A stretch of DNA of 51,411 nucleotides from Paraburkholderia sp. BL21I4N1 (GTDB lineage Bacteria > Pseudomonadota > Gammaproteobacteria > Burkholderiales > Burkholderiaceae), in NCBI RefSeq assembly GCF_002973525.1, contig NZ_PVEN01000029.1, forward strand, positions 1-51,411, given 5' to 3'. Shown here piece by piece: positions 24,568-32,719 of the stretch (position 1 is the first letter of the stretch; each line of letters opens with the position of its first letter). A model generated the notes under the pieces. That model had not been told where the DNA came from and searched no databases. It saw nothing but the letters and a program-made list of their open reading frames with translations. Made by a program: the position numbers and the translations under genes.

Positions 24568-25571
24568 CTACCCGATGGCACTCAGTCTCACCGTCGTCAT
24601 GTGGCCGGCACGCTGGAACAGGCCACCGCCGACTGCCTGCCGGAACGCGCGAATGGCATCTGCCCGTATCTCGGCGCTACCCGGATCCACGCCTTCGGTC
24701 AGGATCATCGCGGCCGTGCCGGCCTGCTCGATGATCGCCAGCCGCGCGCTGGTTTCGATAGCGGCGCTACGGGTCGTGCCGGCACCGCCGCAGGATCGAT
24801 GTCCGGACAGGCATGCACGAGACGCGCGTTCAATTCGAGCGCGATCGCACGTAGCAGCGCCGCGTCCGGCTGGTGCTCATCGGGGAAGTTCGGCAACGCG
24901 CACGACGTGTTGTTGAACGCCAGCTCCGCGCTCAGCAGCGTTGGTGTGGCCGCGAGCGCGTCAGCAAGCAGCGCGGGCAGCGGCGGATCGAACCTGACAT
25001 GCTCCGCCCCCCGCTGCAGCAACGCGAGTACCGCCCGGCGGCCACGCAGCACGCGTGTCGCAGCGCTACTTCGTGTTTGCAGTTCAAGCCAGGCGCCGCG
25101 GTCACGCAGCATCAGCAACGCGCTGCTGGTCCGCACGCAGGCTGCCGGCAGCGCAGCAGCCCGCGTATCGACCAGACGCGCCGTCCCGCCTGCGATGCGG
25201 CGCGCCCCGGCATGCTTCTCAAGCGGCCCCTCGCGCCGCTGCGATTCGTCGTTCGTGGTTCGCGGTTCGGGTCGGTGAGCCAAAGTGCATCGCCGGGGTC
25301 GTGCTGCCGCACGCTCGGCATACCCAGTTCGAGTTCGTCGAGCAGCGCGCCGATGCGCGGCTAGGCATCAGGCCAGAACCAGGCCGGACCTAGACCCAGC
25401 GTCTGACCGGTGGCTTAGCGTTGTTGCGTCAGCACGGCCGCCCACGCGCTCGCGCGCTTCGTTGACAACGACGGAAACGTCCTGAGCGTGCAGTGCGCGC
25501 GCCAGCGCGACGCCGCATAGACCCGCGCCGACGATGGCCACGTCGACCACCAGCGATTCGACCGCGGTCAT
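24568..25571 (-). pseudogene. FAD-dependent amine oxidase-like gene, heavily decayed
   Basis: The N-terminus is a clear dinucleotide-binding fold: VDVAIVGAGLCGVALARAL, then EARERVGGR. After a frameshift the next frame reads AVLTQQR, TAA, ATGQT, GPAWFWPDA, TAG, PRIGALLDELELGMPSV, so two in-frame stops replace probable Gln codons. Another shift near 25240 leads to RRIAGGTARLVDT, LLMLRDRG and EHVRFDPPLPALLADALAATPT, typical amine-oxidase text. The last 130 residues (24568-24960) do not resemble that family and may come from another gene. At least three frameshifts and two stops. It starts just after the ferredoxin gene. Confidence 0.7.
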
Positions 25572-25875
25572 CTCGCCGCTCAGACGAAGTCAGCAGTTCG
25601 ATGGTCACCGGCTCTTCGGCCAGCACGACTTGACAGGCGAGGCGCGACTTGGAGCCGATGCCGACGAGCGTATCGAGCTTGTCGTTTTCGAGCCGCTGGA
25701 TCTTCGACAGGCTCTTGCGCCCTTCCTGTACGAACAGGCGGCACGATCCGCAGTCGGCCTTGCCGTTGCACTTGTGCTCGATGCTCTCGCCTACGGCGAG
25801 CAGTGCCTGCAGCAGGGTCGCGCCGACGGCAACGTCGTAGGTCTTGCCTGAAGGCAGTACGGTCAGTGTGGTCAT
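25429..25875 (-). CDS. [2Fe-2S] ferredoxin of the nifB operon
   Basis: Plant/adrenodoxin-type ferredoxin fold: MTTLTVLPSGKTYDV, then the cluster motif CNGKADCGSC with the fourth cysteine in SRLACQVVL. The natural protein appears to end near EPVTIELLTS (about residue 97). Here the frame runs 48 residues further through the start of the amine-oxidase relic, with an arginine-rich tail that looks like shadow sequence; a one-base change probably removed the stop. It likely serves electron transfer to nitrogenase or Fe-S enzymes. Confidence 0.8.
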   Translation of the reverse strand: MTTLTVLPSGKTYDVAVGATLLQALLAVGESIEHKCNGKADCGSCRLFVQEGRKSLSKIQRLENDKLDTLVGIGSKSRLACQVVLAEEPVTIELLTSSERRDDRGRIAGGRRGHRRRGSMRRRAGARTARSGRFRRCQRSARARGRPC

Positions 25876-25930
25876 GATGGCGATCTTGATAGAAGGCTAC
25901 GGATAAAGAACGCTGGCTAGCGACCGCGCT

Positions 25931-26773
25931 TCACGCGGCCAGTGCGGGTTGCAAGGCATCCACCAACGCTTCGGCGAACCCGCCCAGCGGCATCGCGATG
26001 CACGTGATGCCCTGCTCTTCGAGAAAGCGCGCCTCCATACGCGTCGGTTCGTCGGGCAGCACGGCCCAGTGCATGTCGGAGGAGCGCTTCATGATCTGGC
26101 GCGTGAAGCTGCGTGTGAGCTGGTCGTCAAAACGGCAGCCCAGAAACAAAAAACTTCGACCGCTGCGCCACGCCTGCACGGCGGGCGGAATTGGCGTCTG
26201 GATATCGATCTCGGTCATGACTTCGACGAAGTCGCTGTCAGAGACCAGGTAGTTAGAGGCCGGCGCATGGCCGCCAATCGGCTTGTAGAGCAGCGCGCCC
26301 GAGGCCGGCACGGCATCCAGCAACGCGCCGTCTGCGCTATAGGCCGCGAACCAATGGCCGAAATGCTCGGCCTGCGACAGCCCCTGCAACTGCGCCCAGC
26401 CGCCCTGCGGCCGCGCCTGCGCCAGCGCGCAGGCGAAGGTGTCGTCGTACCAGCTGTCGACAACCAGCCCGGCACCGATCGCCGCCAGCGCGCAATGCAG
26501 TGCCGACGGCGTCGACGTAATGGCGAAGGCCTCATTCATGACGCTCACCAGCGACTTGCGATGCTTGAAGTTTTCGATGAACTGCGCCGCCTGGGTCAGC
26601 CGGGTGCGGATCTTGTGCAGCACGCTGACCTTGGCCGTGATGATTTCGGCGAGCGCGAGCGGCGTGGCAGGGGCGGCCGTATCGGGGCACAGCGCGAGCA
26701 GCGCCGGTCCCAGATACGGAATGACGCCGCCCGCACACAGGCGTTCGGCGATGGTCTGGACTGAAACGGTCAT
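25931..26773 (-). CDS. SIR2-like protein of the nif cluster
   Basis: A 280-residue protein similar to SIR2-family proteins seen in nif clusters: an N-terminal GGVIPYLGPALLAL nucleotide-binding-like loop, LTQAAQFIENFKHRKSLVSVM, DSWYDDTFACALAQ and FLFLGCRFDDQLTRSF. A canonical sirtuin GAG-x-S-x-x-G-I-P motif is not evident, so NAD-dependent deacylase activity is doubtful. It lies 10 nt after the DegT-like gene and before the ferredoxin. Role unknown. Confidence 0.7.
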   Translation of the reverse strand: MTVSVQTIAERLCAGGVIPYLGPALLALCPDTAAPATPLALAEIITAKVSVLHKIRTRLTQAAQFIENFKHRKSLVSVMNEAFAITSTPSALHCALAAIGAGLVVDSWYDDTFACALAQARPQGGWAQLQGLSQAEHFGHWFAAYSADGALLDAVPASGALLYKPIGGHAPASNYLVSDSDFVEVMTEIDIQTPIPPAVQAWRSGRSFLFLGCRFDDQLTRSFTRQIMKRSSDMHWAVLPDEPTRMEARFLEEQGITCIAMPLGGFAEALVDALQPALAA

Positions 26774-26783
26774 GGAGTGCGCC

Positions 26784-27947
26784 TCACAGATAAATGGCAG
26801 CGCCGGCGCCTACGTTGGTCGCGGTGTCTTTCAGCGTCTTGACGATGTACTTGACCTGGTCGGTGTCGAGTAGCGTGTGCAGCGGCAGCGCCAGCGCGCG
26901 ATCGCCGATGCGCTCGGTGTCGGGCAACAGGCCGCTCTTGCGGCCGATCGCATCGCCCGCGTTCAAGTAGTGGAACTGCTGATGCAGCGGATGGCTGTAG
27001 GCCACCGTCTCAATGCCGCAAGATTTCATGTCGTCGATCATCTGGGCGCGCGCGCTCTGCGTAAAACGTTTGCCCAAATGCACAACATAGAGCATCCGGT
27101 GCACTTCTTCGACGTCCTCTGCCAGGTAGGCCGGCTTGATCCCTTCGAAGCTTTGCATCTCTTCGTTATACCAGGTCTCGACCTGCTTTCGCTGCGCGAG
27201 GCGTGTGTCGAGTTCGGCCAGTTGCGCGAGACCGAGCGCGGCGGTCAGATCACTGATGCCCGCCTGCAGCGGCACCCACGAGCCGACCGAGACGGACGCG
27301 CGGTCCGTGACGCGCCGCTCGCGCAGATAGCGCAGTTCATGGACGAGTTCGTCATCGTCGGTGACGAGCATGCCGCCCGCTCCTGTGCACAGCGCGGACG
27401 GGCTGGAGAAGTCGAACACTGATACGTCGCCGAAACAGCCGACGTTGCGGCCCCGGTAGCGCGAGCCCAACGCCTCGGTACTGTCTTCGATCAGCCGCAA
27501 GCGCTGCGCGTCGGCCAGTTCGCGCAGCAGCGCCCACGCGGCCGGGTGGCCGTTGGTATTGCCGGCGAGGATCGCGCGCGTGCGAGGGCCGATCTTCTGC
27601 GCGGCTTTTTCGGCGCTCAGACAACCGCTCCAGTAGTCGATGTCGGCGAACACCGGCATGGCTCCCGCCAGCGTGATCGCCTGCGCCACCTGATGCCAGG
27701 TGTGCGACGCGCAGACCACCTCGTCTCCCGGGCCGATCCCCATCGCGCGCAACGCAATCCAGGTCGCGAGCGTGCCGCTCGCGACCGCGACCGCATACTC
27801 CCGGCCAACCCAGCCCGCAAACGCGCGCTCGAACGAATCAAGCATCGGCCCGTCGCTCCAACGCGAAGATTGCAGCACAGCGTTGACGAAATCGATCTCG
27901 CGCGCCGCGCAAGCCGGTTCGCTCAGCGCGATCTCATCGATTTCCAT
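26784..27947 (-). CDS. DegT/DnrJ/EryC1-type protein lacking the PLP lysine
   Basis: A 387-residue fold-type I PLP-enzyme homologue: GREYAVAVASGTLATWIALRA, GDEVVCASHTWH, GNTNGHPAAW, LIEDSTEALGSRY. At the position of the Schiff-base lysine the sequence is VFDFSSPSALCTGAGGM; aligned with SFHxxKxxxxxEGG of the family the lysine is a serine. The protein is otherwise complete and looks under constraint. It may be a non-aminotransferase PLP or sugar-binding protein. It overlaps the DUF6129-like gene by 14 nt within the nifB operon. Confidence 0.8.
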   Translation of the reverse strand: MEIDEIALSEPACAAREIDFVNAVLQSSRWSDGPMLDSFERAFAGWVGREYAVAVASGTLATWIALRAMGIGPGDEVVCASHTWHQVAQAITLAGAMPVFADIDYWSGCLSAEKAAQKIGPRTRAILAGNTNGHPAAWALLRELADAQRLRLIEDSTEALGSRYRGRNVGCFGDVSVFDFSSPSALCTGAGGMLVTDDDELVHELRYLRERRVTDRASVSVGSWVPLQAGISDLTAALGLAQLAELDTRLAQRKQVETWYNEEMQSFEGIKPAYLAEDVEEVHRMLYVVHLGKRFTQSARAQMIDDMKSCGIETVAYSHPLHQQFHYLNAGDAIGRKSGLLPDTERIGDRALALPLHTLLDTDQVKYIVKTLKDTATNVGAGAAIYL

Positions 27948-28212
27948 GCGCCCCGTCCTCGGTCAGGATCAACGCATCGGCCTCTTCAGGCCGCTGCGTG
28001 ATGGACCTGCAATGCCCGGCCGACATCGCAAAATAGATACTGCGCACACCGAACCGAAGCGCTGCTATATCGTCGCGCATCACCGCTGCGCTGACATGCA
28101 TTGTGCGCACCTCGGGATAACGTTCGTGCCATTGCGTGGCGGCGTCGCGTAGCGTCGGTGCCGTGCGGAGCAGGTCCGCCGCGAAGTCCAATTGCTCGGC
28201 GTTCAGGGTCAT
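27934..28212 (-). CDS. Small DUF6129-like nif-cluster protein
   Basis: A 92-residue protein starting MTLNAEQLDFAADLLRTAP; it continues LRDAATQWHERYPEVRTMHV and YFAMSAGHCRSIT. I recall similar small proteins beside nifT in Burkholderiaceae and Azotobacter clusters (DUF6129), but cannot verify that. The start follows the nifT stop by one base, so it is coupled. Function not known. Confidence 0.65.
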   Translation of the reverse strand: MTLNAEQLDFAADLLRTAPTLRDAATQWHERYPEVRTMHVSAAVMRDDIAALRFGVRSIYFAMSAGHCRSITQRPEEADALILTEDGAHGNR

Positions 28213-28213
28213 C

Positions 28214-28432
28214 TCACTCCTCCACGCCCGCAATGCGCCGCGCTTCGACCGTGATGGGCAGCGGCGTATCGTCGGCCATCGCGGGCAATTCGAGTTGCCA
28301 GCCGTTCGCGAGCGTGACGAGACCGCCCCACATCCCGGGCTGCGCCATCGCGACAATGGGCTCCTCCAGGTCCTTCTTTGGCACGTAGGCGCTCAGCGCG
28401 CCCTTGCTGTCCTTGCGGATCATGACTTTCAT
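28214..28432 (-). CDS. nifT: NifT/FixU
   Basis: A 72-residue protein with the hallmark MKVMIRKDSKGALSAYVPKK followed by DLEEP and GGLVTLANGWQLELP. It is widely conserved in nif operons, with no essential role shown. It is placed between the broken nifS-like gene and the DUF6129-like gene; the frameshifted nifS-like frame runs over it in another register. Confidence 0.95.
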   Translation of the reverse strand: MKVMIRKDSKGALSAYVPKKDLEEPIVAMAQPGMWGGLVTLANGWQLELPAMADDTPLPITVEARRIAGVEE

Positions 28433-28473
28433 GGTTTCGGACTCCGGAGATTGATGACAGGTTCAAAGCACGT

Positions 28474-29561
28474 TCAAGCGGGATGCGCTGCTTCCTCCAG
28501 CAGTGGACGAAGCAACGGCGGCAGATAGGCGAGCACGTACTCAATGTCCTGCGCCGTAGTGGTTTCGCGAGCGACAGCCGCACCGCCGCCAGCGCCTCAT
28601 CGCGCGGCACATCCATCGCGGCAACGCCCAGCAGCTCGATGCGCTGCAACACGACCTCGGCGGGAACCTCGCCGAAACGCAGGTAGCTGGTGCCGGGCAG
28701 ACGCGATGCCTGCGCCGAAAACACGTGGACGGCCGGCAGTGCGCACCGCAGCCCCTGCTCCAGTGCGTCAAGCAGCGCGGCCACGCGCGCCGCTTCGCTC
28801 GCTACGTCGCTGATACGCTCGAGCACCGCTGCAAAGCCGGCGATGGCCGGCAGGTTCTCGGTGCCGCCGCGTCGATGCCGTTCCTGGCTGCCCTGTACCT
28901 GCGGCACCAGCGTCACGCCGTGGCGCACGAGCAGCGTACCGATGCCCTTCGGCACGCGCAGCTTGTGCGGCGACAGCGACACCGCATCGACCCCGCTCTG
29001 CACGAAATGGAACGGCAGCCTGCCGATGAACTGCGTCGCATCGACATGGAGGCGCGCGCCGGCCGAATGCACGAGATCGCGTACTTCGGCGACCGGCATC
29101 AATACGCCCGTCTCGTTGTTGGCCGCCATCAGCGATTCCACCCCGACGTCAGGTCCAATCAGCGCGGCGGCACTGTCGAGGTCCAGCGTCCCGTCGGGCC
29201 GCACGGCGATGTAGTCGACCGCAACGGCGCGTGCAGCCAGCGCACGCGCCAGCTTCAGGTGCGCTGCATGTTCGATCGCGCTGAATACGCCACGGTGCCG
29301 CCCCCCCGGCGCCGCCGCGTGCAGCCCGCACACGGCCAGGTGATTGGCTTCGGTGGCGCCGCTGGTGAAGATCAACTCTGCGGGCTCGCAACCGAGCGCT
29401 CGCGCGATCGTCGCGCGGGCCGCAGCGAGCGCGCCCTTCGCCTGCTGCCCGACGGCATGCTGCGGCGACGCGTTGCCCCACGCATCCGTCAGGATGGACA
29501 GCATCGCCTGCGCCACGGCGGAGGCTGGCGGCATGGTCGCGTTGTGGTCGAGATAGATCAT
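28474..29561 (-). pseudogene. NifS-like cysteine desulfurase without catalytic loop, frameshifted
   Basis: Class V aminotransferase fold: MIYLDHNATMPPASA, FTSGATEANHLAV, NNETG, HVDATQFIGRLP and the PLP lysine in SLSPHKLRVPKG are present. The segment that should hold the SxGSACxS catalytic cysteine is missing: the text runs GVAAMDVPRDEALAAVRLS, an in-frame loss of about 20 residues. A one-base shift near 28562 then prevents the natural end (TTAQDIEYVLAYLPPLLRP to TGA at 28474-28476), and the open frame runs on to 28209 over nifT. Desulfurase activity is therefore not expected. Confidence 0.8.
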
Positions 29562-29583
29562 CGCCCGGCTCCGTTAGTTTGCT

Positions 29584-29955
29584 TCACGGCCAGAACACGC
29601 ATTCGCGATCGATGCACAGCGTGTCCAGCAGCTCGGCCAGACCGGTGCTCTCATGCTGGAGCATCCATCGGTGCGACGCATGATCGCGCGCGCTCAGGTG
29701 CCACATACCGTCTTCATCGCGCGTGAGCCAGGCTATGTCGATCAGCCCGCCATTCGCGTCGACATTGCGGGAGCAGCACGGGCTCTCGACACGGAACCCC
29801 TGCCCATCGCGCAGCACGCGCGGCAGCACATAGTGGTAGCGGGTACGCTCGCGCAACGCTTGCTCGATCTGGCGCTGGGTCAGGTCGAACGGGCGGCTCG
29901 CGCGCAAACCGTCGCGCGGCGCCGCCGCTTCTGGCGCACTCGTCTGAACCGTCAT
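29584..29955 (-). CDS. Uncharacterised nif-operon protein downstream of nifZ
   Basis: A 123-residue protein. Notable text: DLTQRQIEQALRERTRYHYV, SPCCSRNVDANGGLIDIAWL and LDTLCIDRECVFWP. Paired cysteines (SPCCSRN, LCIDREC) could bind metal. The ATG overlaps the stop of the second nifZ by 4 nt. I do not recognise the family. Confidence 0.7.
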   Translation of the reverse strand: MTVQTSAPEAAAPRDGLRASRPFDLTQRQIEQALRERTRYHYVLPRVLRDGQGFRVESPCCSRNVDANGGLIDIAWLTRDEDGMWHLSARDHASHRWMLQHESTGLAELLDTLCIDRECVFWP

Positions 29956-30227
29956 GACATGGCTCCTTCTTCAGGTAGCAGGCCGGCGGGTGCGGGCGCA
30001 ATTTCATTCCCCGTGCATCCGACGACACAGTTGCCGAAATCCACCAGATAGACCGGCTCGCAGCTCTCAACCACCTGGCCGACGTTGACGATTTCGCCGA
30101 CCGTACCCGCCTCGGCCAGACAATCGTCCTGGCCGCGCTCCGGAAAGCTGCCGTCGTTGCACAGGTCATCCAGCGCGTTCACGCGCATGCCCCACTGATA
30201 AGCAGGCTGAACCGGTTCGATACTCAT
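29952..30227 (-). CDS. NifZ-family protein, second copy
   Basis: A 91-residue NifZ-like protein: WGMRVNALDDLCNDGSFPER, AEAGTVGEIVNVGQVV and VYLVDF. NifZ acts in P-cluster maturation of the MoFe protein. This copy has extra cysteines (NCVVGCTGNE). The chosen start MSIEPVQPAY overlaps the first nifZ by 4 nt. The two genes are not near-identical, so this is an old split or duplication. Confidence 0.8.
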   Translation of the reverse strand: MSIEPVQPAYQWGMRVNALDDLCNDGSFPERGQDDCLAEAGTVGEIVNVGQVVESCEPVYLVDFGNCVVGCTGNEIAPAPAGLLPEEGAMS

Positions 30228-30604
30228 GCTGACGGCTCCTGCGGTTGCGACGTTTCCGGCTGGACCCGCGTGCCGATCTTGTGCAGCGCTTGGGCCCGCT
30301 CGCCCAAGCCTTGCAGCACGTCGTCCGGCAGGTTGTCGAGCGTACATAGCTCTTTCGCGCGCATGCCGACACGGTGGCCGCTCTCGACGAAATCCACCGC
30401 GTAGATATAGAACTGCTGAAGGAAGGTGTCGATGCTGGTGACGTAGCCGATCTCGCCCTTGTTCACCAGCACTTCGCCGATGTCCTTGCCGTTGTACGTA
30501 CCGTCGTTGCGGATAACCGAGCGTGCGATCACGCGCTCGCCGTAGTTGAAGCGCGGGGGAAACGCGACCTCAATCAGGTCGTCGTCGCGGTTGATGTCAG
30601 CCAT
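30224..30604 (-). CDS. nifZ: NifZ, P-cluster maturation
   Basis: A 126-residue protein with the NifZ pattern: FPPRFNYGERVIARSVIRNDG, GEVLVNKGEIGYVTSI, FYIYAVDFVESGHRVGMR. NifZ helps form the second P-cluster in NifDK. It overlaps the LRV gene end by 8 nt and the second nifZ by 4 nt. Confidence 0.9.
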   Translation of the reverse strand: MADINRDDDLIEVAFPPRFNYGERVIARSVIRNDGTYNGKDIGEVLVNKGEIGYVTSIDTFLQQFYIYAVDFVESGHRVGMRAKELCTLDNLPDDVLQGLGERAQALHKIGTRVQPETSQPQEPSA

Positions 30605-31433
30605 GCTTCGCTCCTGCTGATCGTTGCGTCTGTCCGGTGGTCATCAGGTTCGCGACCTCGCCCGACTGCCGGCGCCGCCGCGCGAGCGCGCGCACCTCTT
30701 CGTCCGCGTCATCCACCAGCGACGCCACGATTTCGCCAGCGGCGCGCCGCGCGACTTCCCAGCGCACTCGCCAATCGGGATCGAACGCGAGGCGCGATAG
30801 CAGCGTCGCGGGCAGACGCTCAGCGACGATGCGGCGTACCTCGGCCTCGCTGTCGTCGGCAATACGCAGCAGCGCGGGCATCTCAAGACGCTCGGCCAGT
30901 CGCATCCGGACTACGCGATCAGGGTCGCCGATCATCTGCGGCAGCAGCGCGAGCGGCAGACGCTGCGCCACCCACTCGCGCACGCCGTAGTCGGAATCGC
31001 CCCGCATGCCGACCAATGCAGCAGGCGACACGCGCTGCGCCACGCGAATCCGCACCTCGCGATGCGGATCGTGGATCAGGCGCGCCAGTTGCGCCTGCGG
31101 CAATCGCAACGCGAGCTGCAGCCGGACCATCTCGTCCGGATCGCCGAGCAATGCAGGCAGACAAAACACATCGGCGTGACTCGCGGCGATTGCGCGCACC
31201 TCGAAGTACGGATGCGCAAGCTGCTCGTTGGCCAGTTCAGGGTGCCAGTGAAAGAAGCGCTCGATGCGGCGCGCGTACGCATCCTGCATGCACGCGTGAC
31301 CTGGCCCACAACCGTGCTCCGCCGGCAACTCGCGGAACCGCACGTAGCCGCAGCCGGTGCAGTCGAGCGGGCCGCCCTGCCAGTGGCGCGGTACCATGTC
31401 GCCGCCTGGTACGCGCACGTTCTGTACGCTCAT
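30597..31433 (-). CDS. LRV Fe-S protein (4Fe4S leucine-rich repeat variant)
   Basis: A 278-residue protein with an N-terminal cysteine cluster (LDCTGCGY, then HGCGPGHAC) expected to hold a [4Fe-4S] cluster, followed by about eight LRV repeats with the D-x-x-x-x-V-R pattern (DPDEMVRLQLALRLP, DPHREVRIRVAQRV, DPDRVVRMRLAERL, DSEAEVRRIVAERL). Azotobacter has the same family in its nif region. Function unknown; a scaffold role is plausible. It overlaps its neighbours by 4 and 8 nt. Confidence 0.88.
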   Translation of the reverse strand: MSVQNVRVPGGDMVPRHWQGGPLDCTGCGYVRFRELPAEHGCGPGHACMQDAYARRIERFFHWHPELANEQLAHPYFEVRAIAASHADVFCLPALLGDPDEMVRLQLALRLPQAQLARLIHDPHREVRIRVAQRVSPAALVGMRGDSDYGVREWVAQRLPLALLPQMIGDPDRVVRMRLAERLEMPALLRIADDSEAEVRRIVAERLPATLLSRLAFDPDWRVRWEVARRAAGEIVASLVDDADEEVRALARRRRQSGEVANLMTTGQTQRSAGAKHG

Positions 31434-32017
31434 GGTTGCGTCCCCGTCCAGCCGCGCGTCGGATACGCACCCAGCGCATCCATTGCATCGTCGGACCCGG
31501 CGCCGGTCTCATGACGATCCAAGACATGCGAAAGCAGCGCGCCCCCCACCCGGTCTTCGGGATCGAGCCGGCGCAATTCGCGCAGTAGCATGCGCGCTTC
31601 TTCAAAGTCGCCGAGACGCATGTTGAGGTACACGAGGCCCTTCAGCGTGAACAGATAAAAACGCGCGGCCGCGTCATAACGCGTGGTCACGTTCGCGGCC
31701 GCAAGCGGTTCCTCGCCGAAATCTGAGCCCAGCGCGGTGCGGGCGACCGCCAGCGCGTCTTCGCCGATCGCACGCGCCTGCGCCAATTGATGGCCGTAGA
31801 AGTAAAAGCGGTACAGCGCGATCAACGGCACCGGATGGCGCGGCGCGGCGGCGCGGGCGCGTTGCAACAGCGCGAGCGCCTCATCGGGGCGCTCGCGCAA
31901 CCGACCCGCCTCGGCGATCAATGCATTGACGCCTGACGGCAAGCCGCCGCCAATCGCGCTCTGCGCAAACGCGGTCATTGCGTCGTCGAGGGCACGGTCG
32001 CCGAACTCCATCGCCAT
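31430..32017 (-). CDS. TPR-like nif-operon protein
   Basis: A 195-residue helical protein with tetratricopeptide-like pairs: PDEALALLQRARAAAPRHPV, ALYRFYFYGHQLAQARAIG, RFYLFTLKGLVYLNMRLGDFEEA and LRRLDPEDRVGGALLSHVL. The segment RFYLFTLKG-LGDFEEA-LRRLDP is echoed in the frameshifted gene at 43648-44368. It lies between the IscA-like and LRV genes. Probably a protein-contact module. Confidence 0.75.
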   Translation of the reverse strand: MAMEFGDRALDDAMTAFAQSAIGGGLPSGVNALIAEAGRLRERPDEALALLQRARAAAPRHPVPLIALYRFYFYGHQLAQARAIGEDALAVARTALGSDFGEEPLAAANVTTRYDAAARFYLFTLKGLVYLNMRLGDFEEARMLLRELRRLDPEDRVGGALLSHVLDRHETGAGSDDAMDALGAYPTRGWTGTQP

Positions 32018-32026
32018 CGCTCCTCT

Positions 32027-32434
32027 TCAGGAAATCTGACGCGGCAGCGGCGGCCGTCCGCGGCCAATCGCGCTGACATCGATGGTCGCCACGCCTGGCG
32101 GCGCCGAATCCGCACTGCTGCTGCAACCACAAGCGGCCTGGTTCGGATTGAAGAAGATCAAGCCGGACTGGGTTGGCGTGTCGGCGAAATCTATCGTTAT
32201 GCCTTCGAGCATCAGCCGGCTCTCAGCCGGCAGGAATACGCGCAGGCCGTTGATGTCGAGTTCCTGTTCGCCTGGTTGTAGCGCCGGCTCGGCGGTGAAT
32301 TCCGCGGTATGGCCGGAACAGCCGCCGGCGCTCACCACCAGACGAAAGCCGGCGCCAGCCGGTAGGCCCGAAAAGCCCACGATACGACGCATGAACTTCT
32401 CGGCGGCGCTCGTAACAGTTACGTTGGACAGCAT
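32027..32434 (-). CDS. HesB/IscA-like Fe-S carrier of the nif cluster
   Basis: A 135-residue A-type Fe-S carrier: VVSAGGCSGHTAEF with the first conserved cysteine and CGCSSS for the C-terminal pair (QAACGCSS). It starts MLSNVTVTSAAEKFM; upstream extension frames belong to fdxN. A C-terminal tail of about 25 residues after the CGC motif is unusual. It probably delivers Fe-S clusters to NifB or other nif proteins. Confidence 0.9.
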   Translation of the reverse strand: MLSNVTVTSAAEKFMRRIVGFSGLPAGAGFRLVVSAGGCSGHTAEFTAEPALQPGEQELDINGLRVFLPAESRLMLEGITIDFADTPTQSGLIFFNPNQAACGCSSSADSAPPGVATIDVSAIGRGRPPLPRQIS

Positions 32435-32484
32435 GATGCGTAGACTCCTGTTGGATGAATGGCCGGCCCGGCCACGAGCCAGAC

Positions 32485-32679
32485 TCAAACCTGAACGATG
32501 CAGCCGTCCACGGGACACACCGCGACGCACTGCGGGTCGTCGAAGTGGCCTTCGCATTCGGTGCATTTCTTGGGGTCGATCGCGAACACGCCGCCTTTCT
32601 CGCTGATCGCGACATTGGGGCATTCCGGTTCGCAGGCCGAGCATCCCGTACAGGTGGACGCAATAATCTTCAGAGGCAT
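32485..32679 (-). CDS. fdxN: 2[4Fe-4S] ferredoxin
   Basis: A 64-residue bacterial ferredoxin with two cluster motifs, CTGCSACEPECP and CTECEGHFDDPQCVAVCP; the second contains the extended spacer typical of nif-linked FdxN. It follows nifB by 40 nt and is a likely electron donor to NifB or nitrogenase. The longer upstream reading overlaps nifB and is rejected. Confidence 0.92.
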   Translation of the reverse strand: MPLKIIASTCTGCSACEPECPNVAISEKGGVFAIDPKKCTECEGHFDDPQCVAVCPVDGCIVQV

Positions 32680-32719
32680 GGAGGCTCTCCTGTTGTCCTG
32701 TCTGGAAGGGTGTGGGGTA

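Noticed and set aside
25429..25580. Arg-rich C-terminal tail of the [2Fe-2S] ferredoxin as a real domain
   Set aside because: It is the shadow of the amine oxidase start codon region and probably results from a lost stop.
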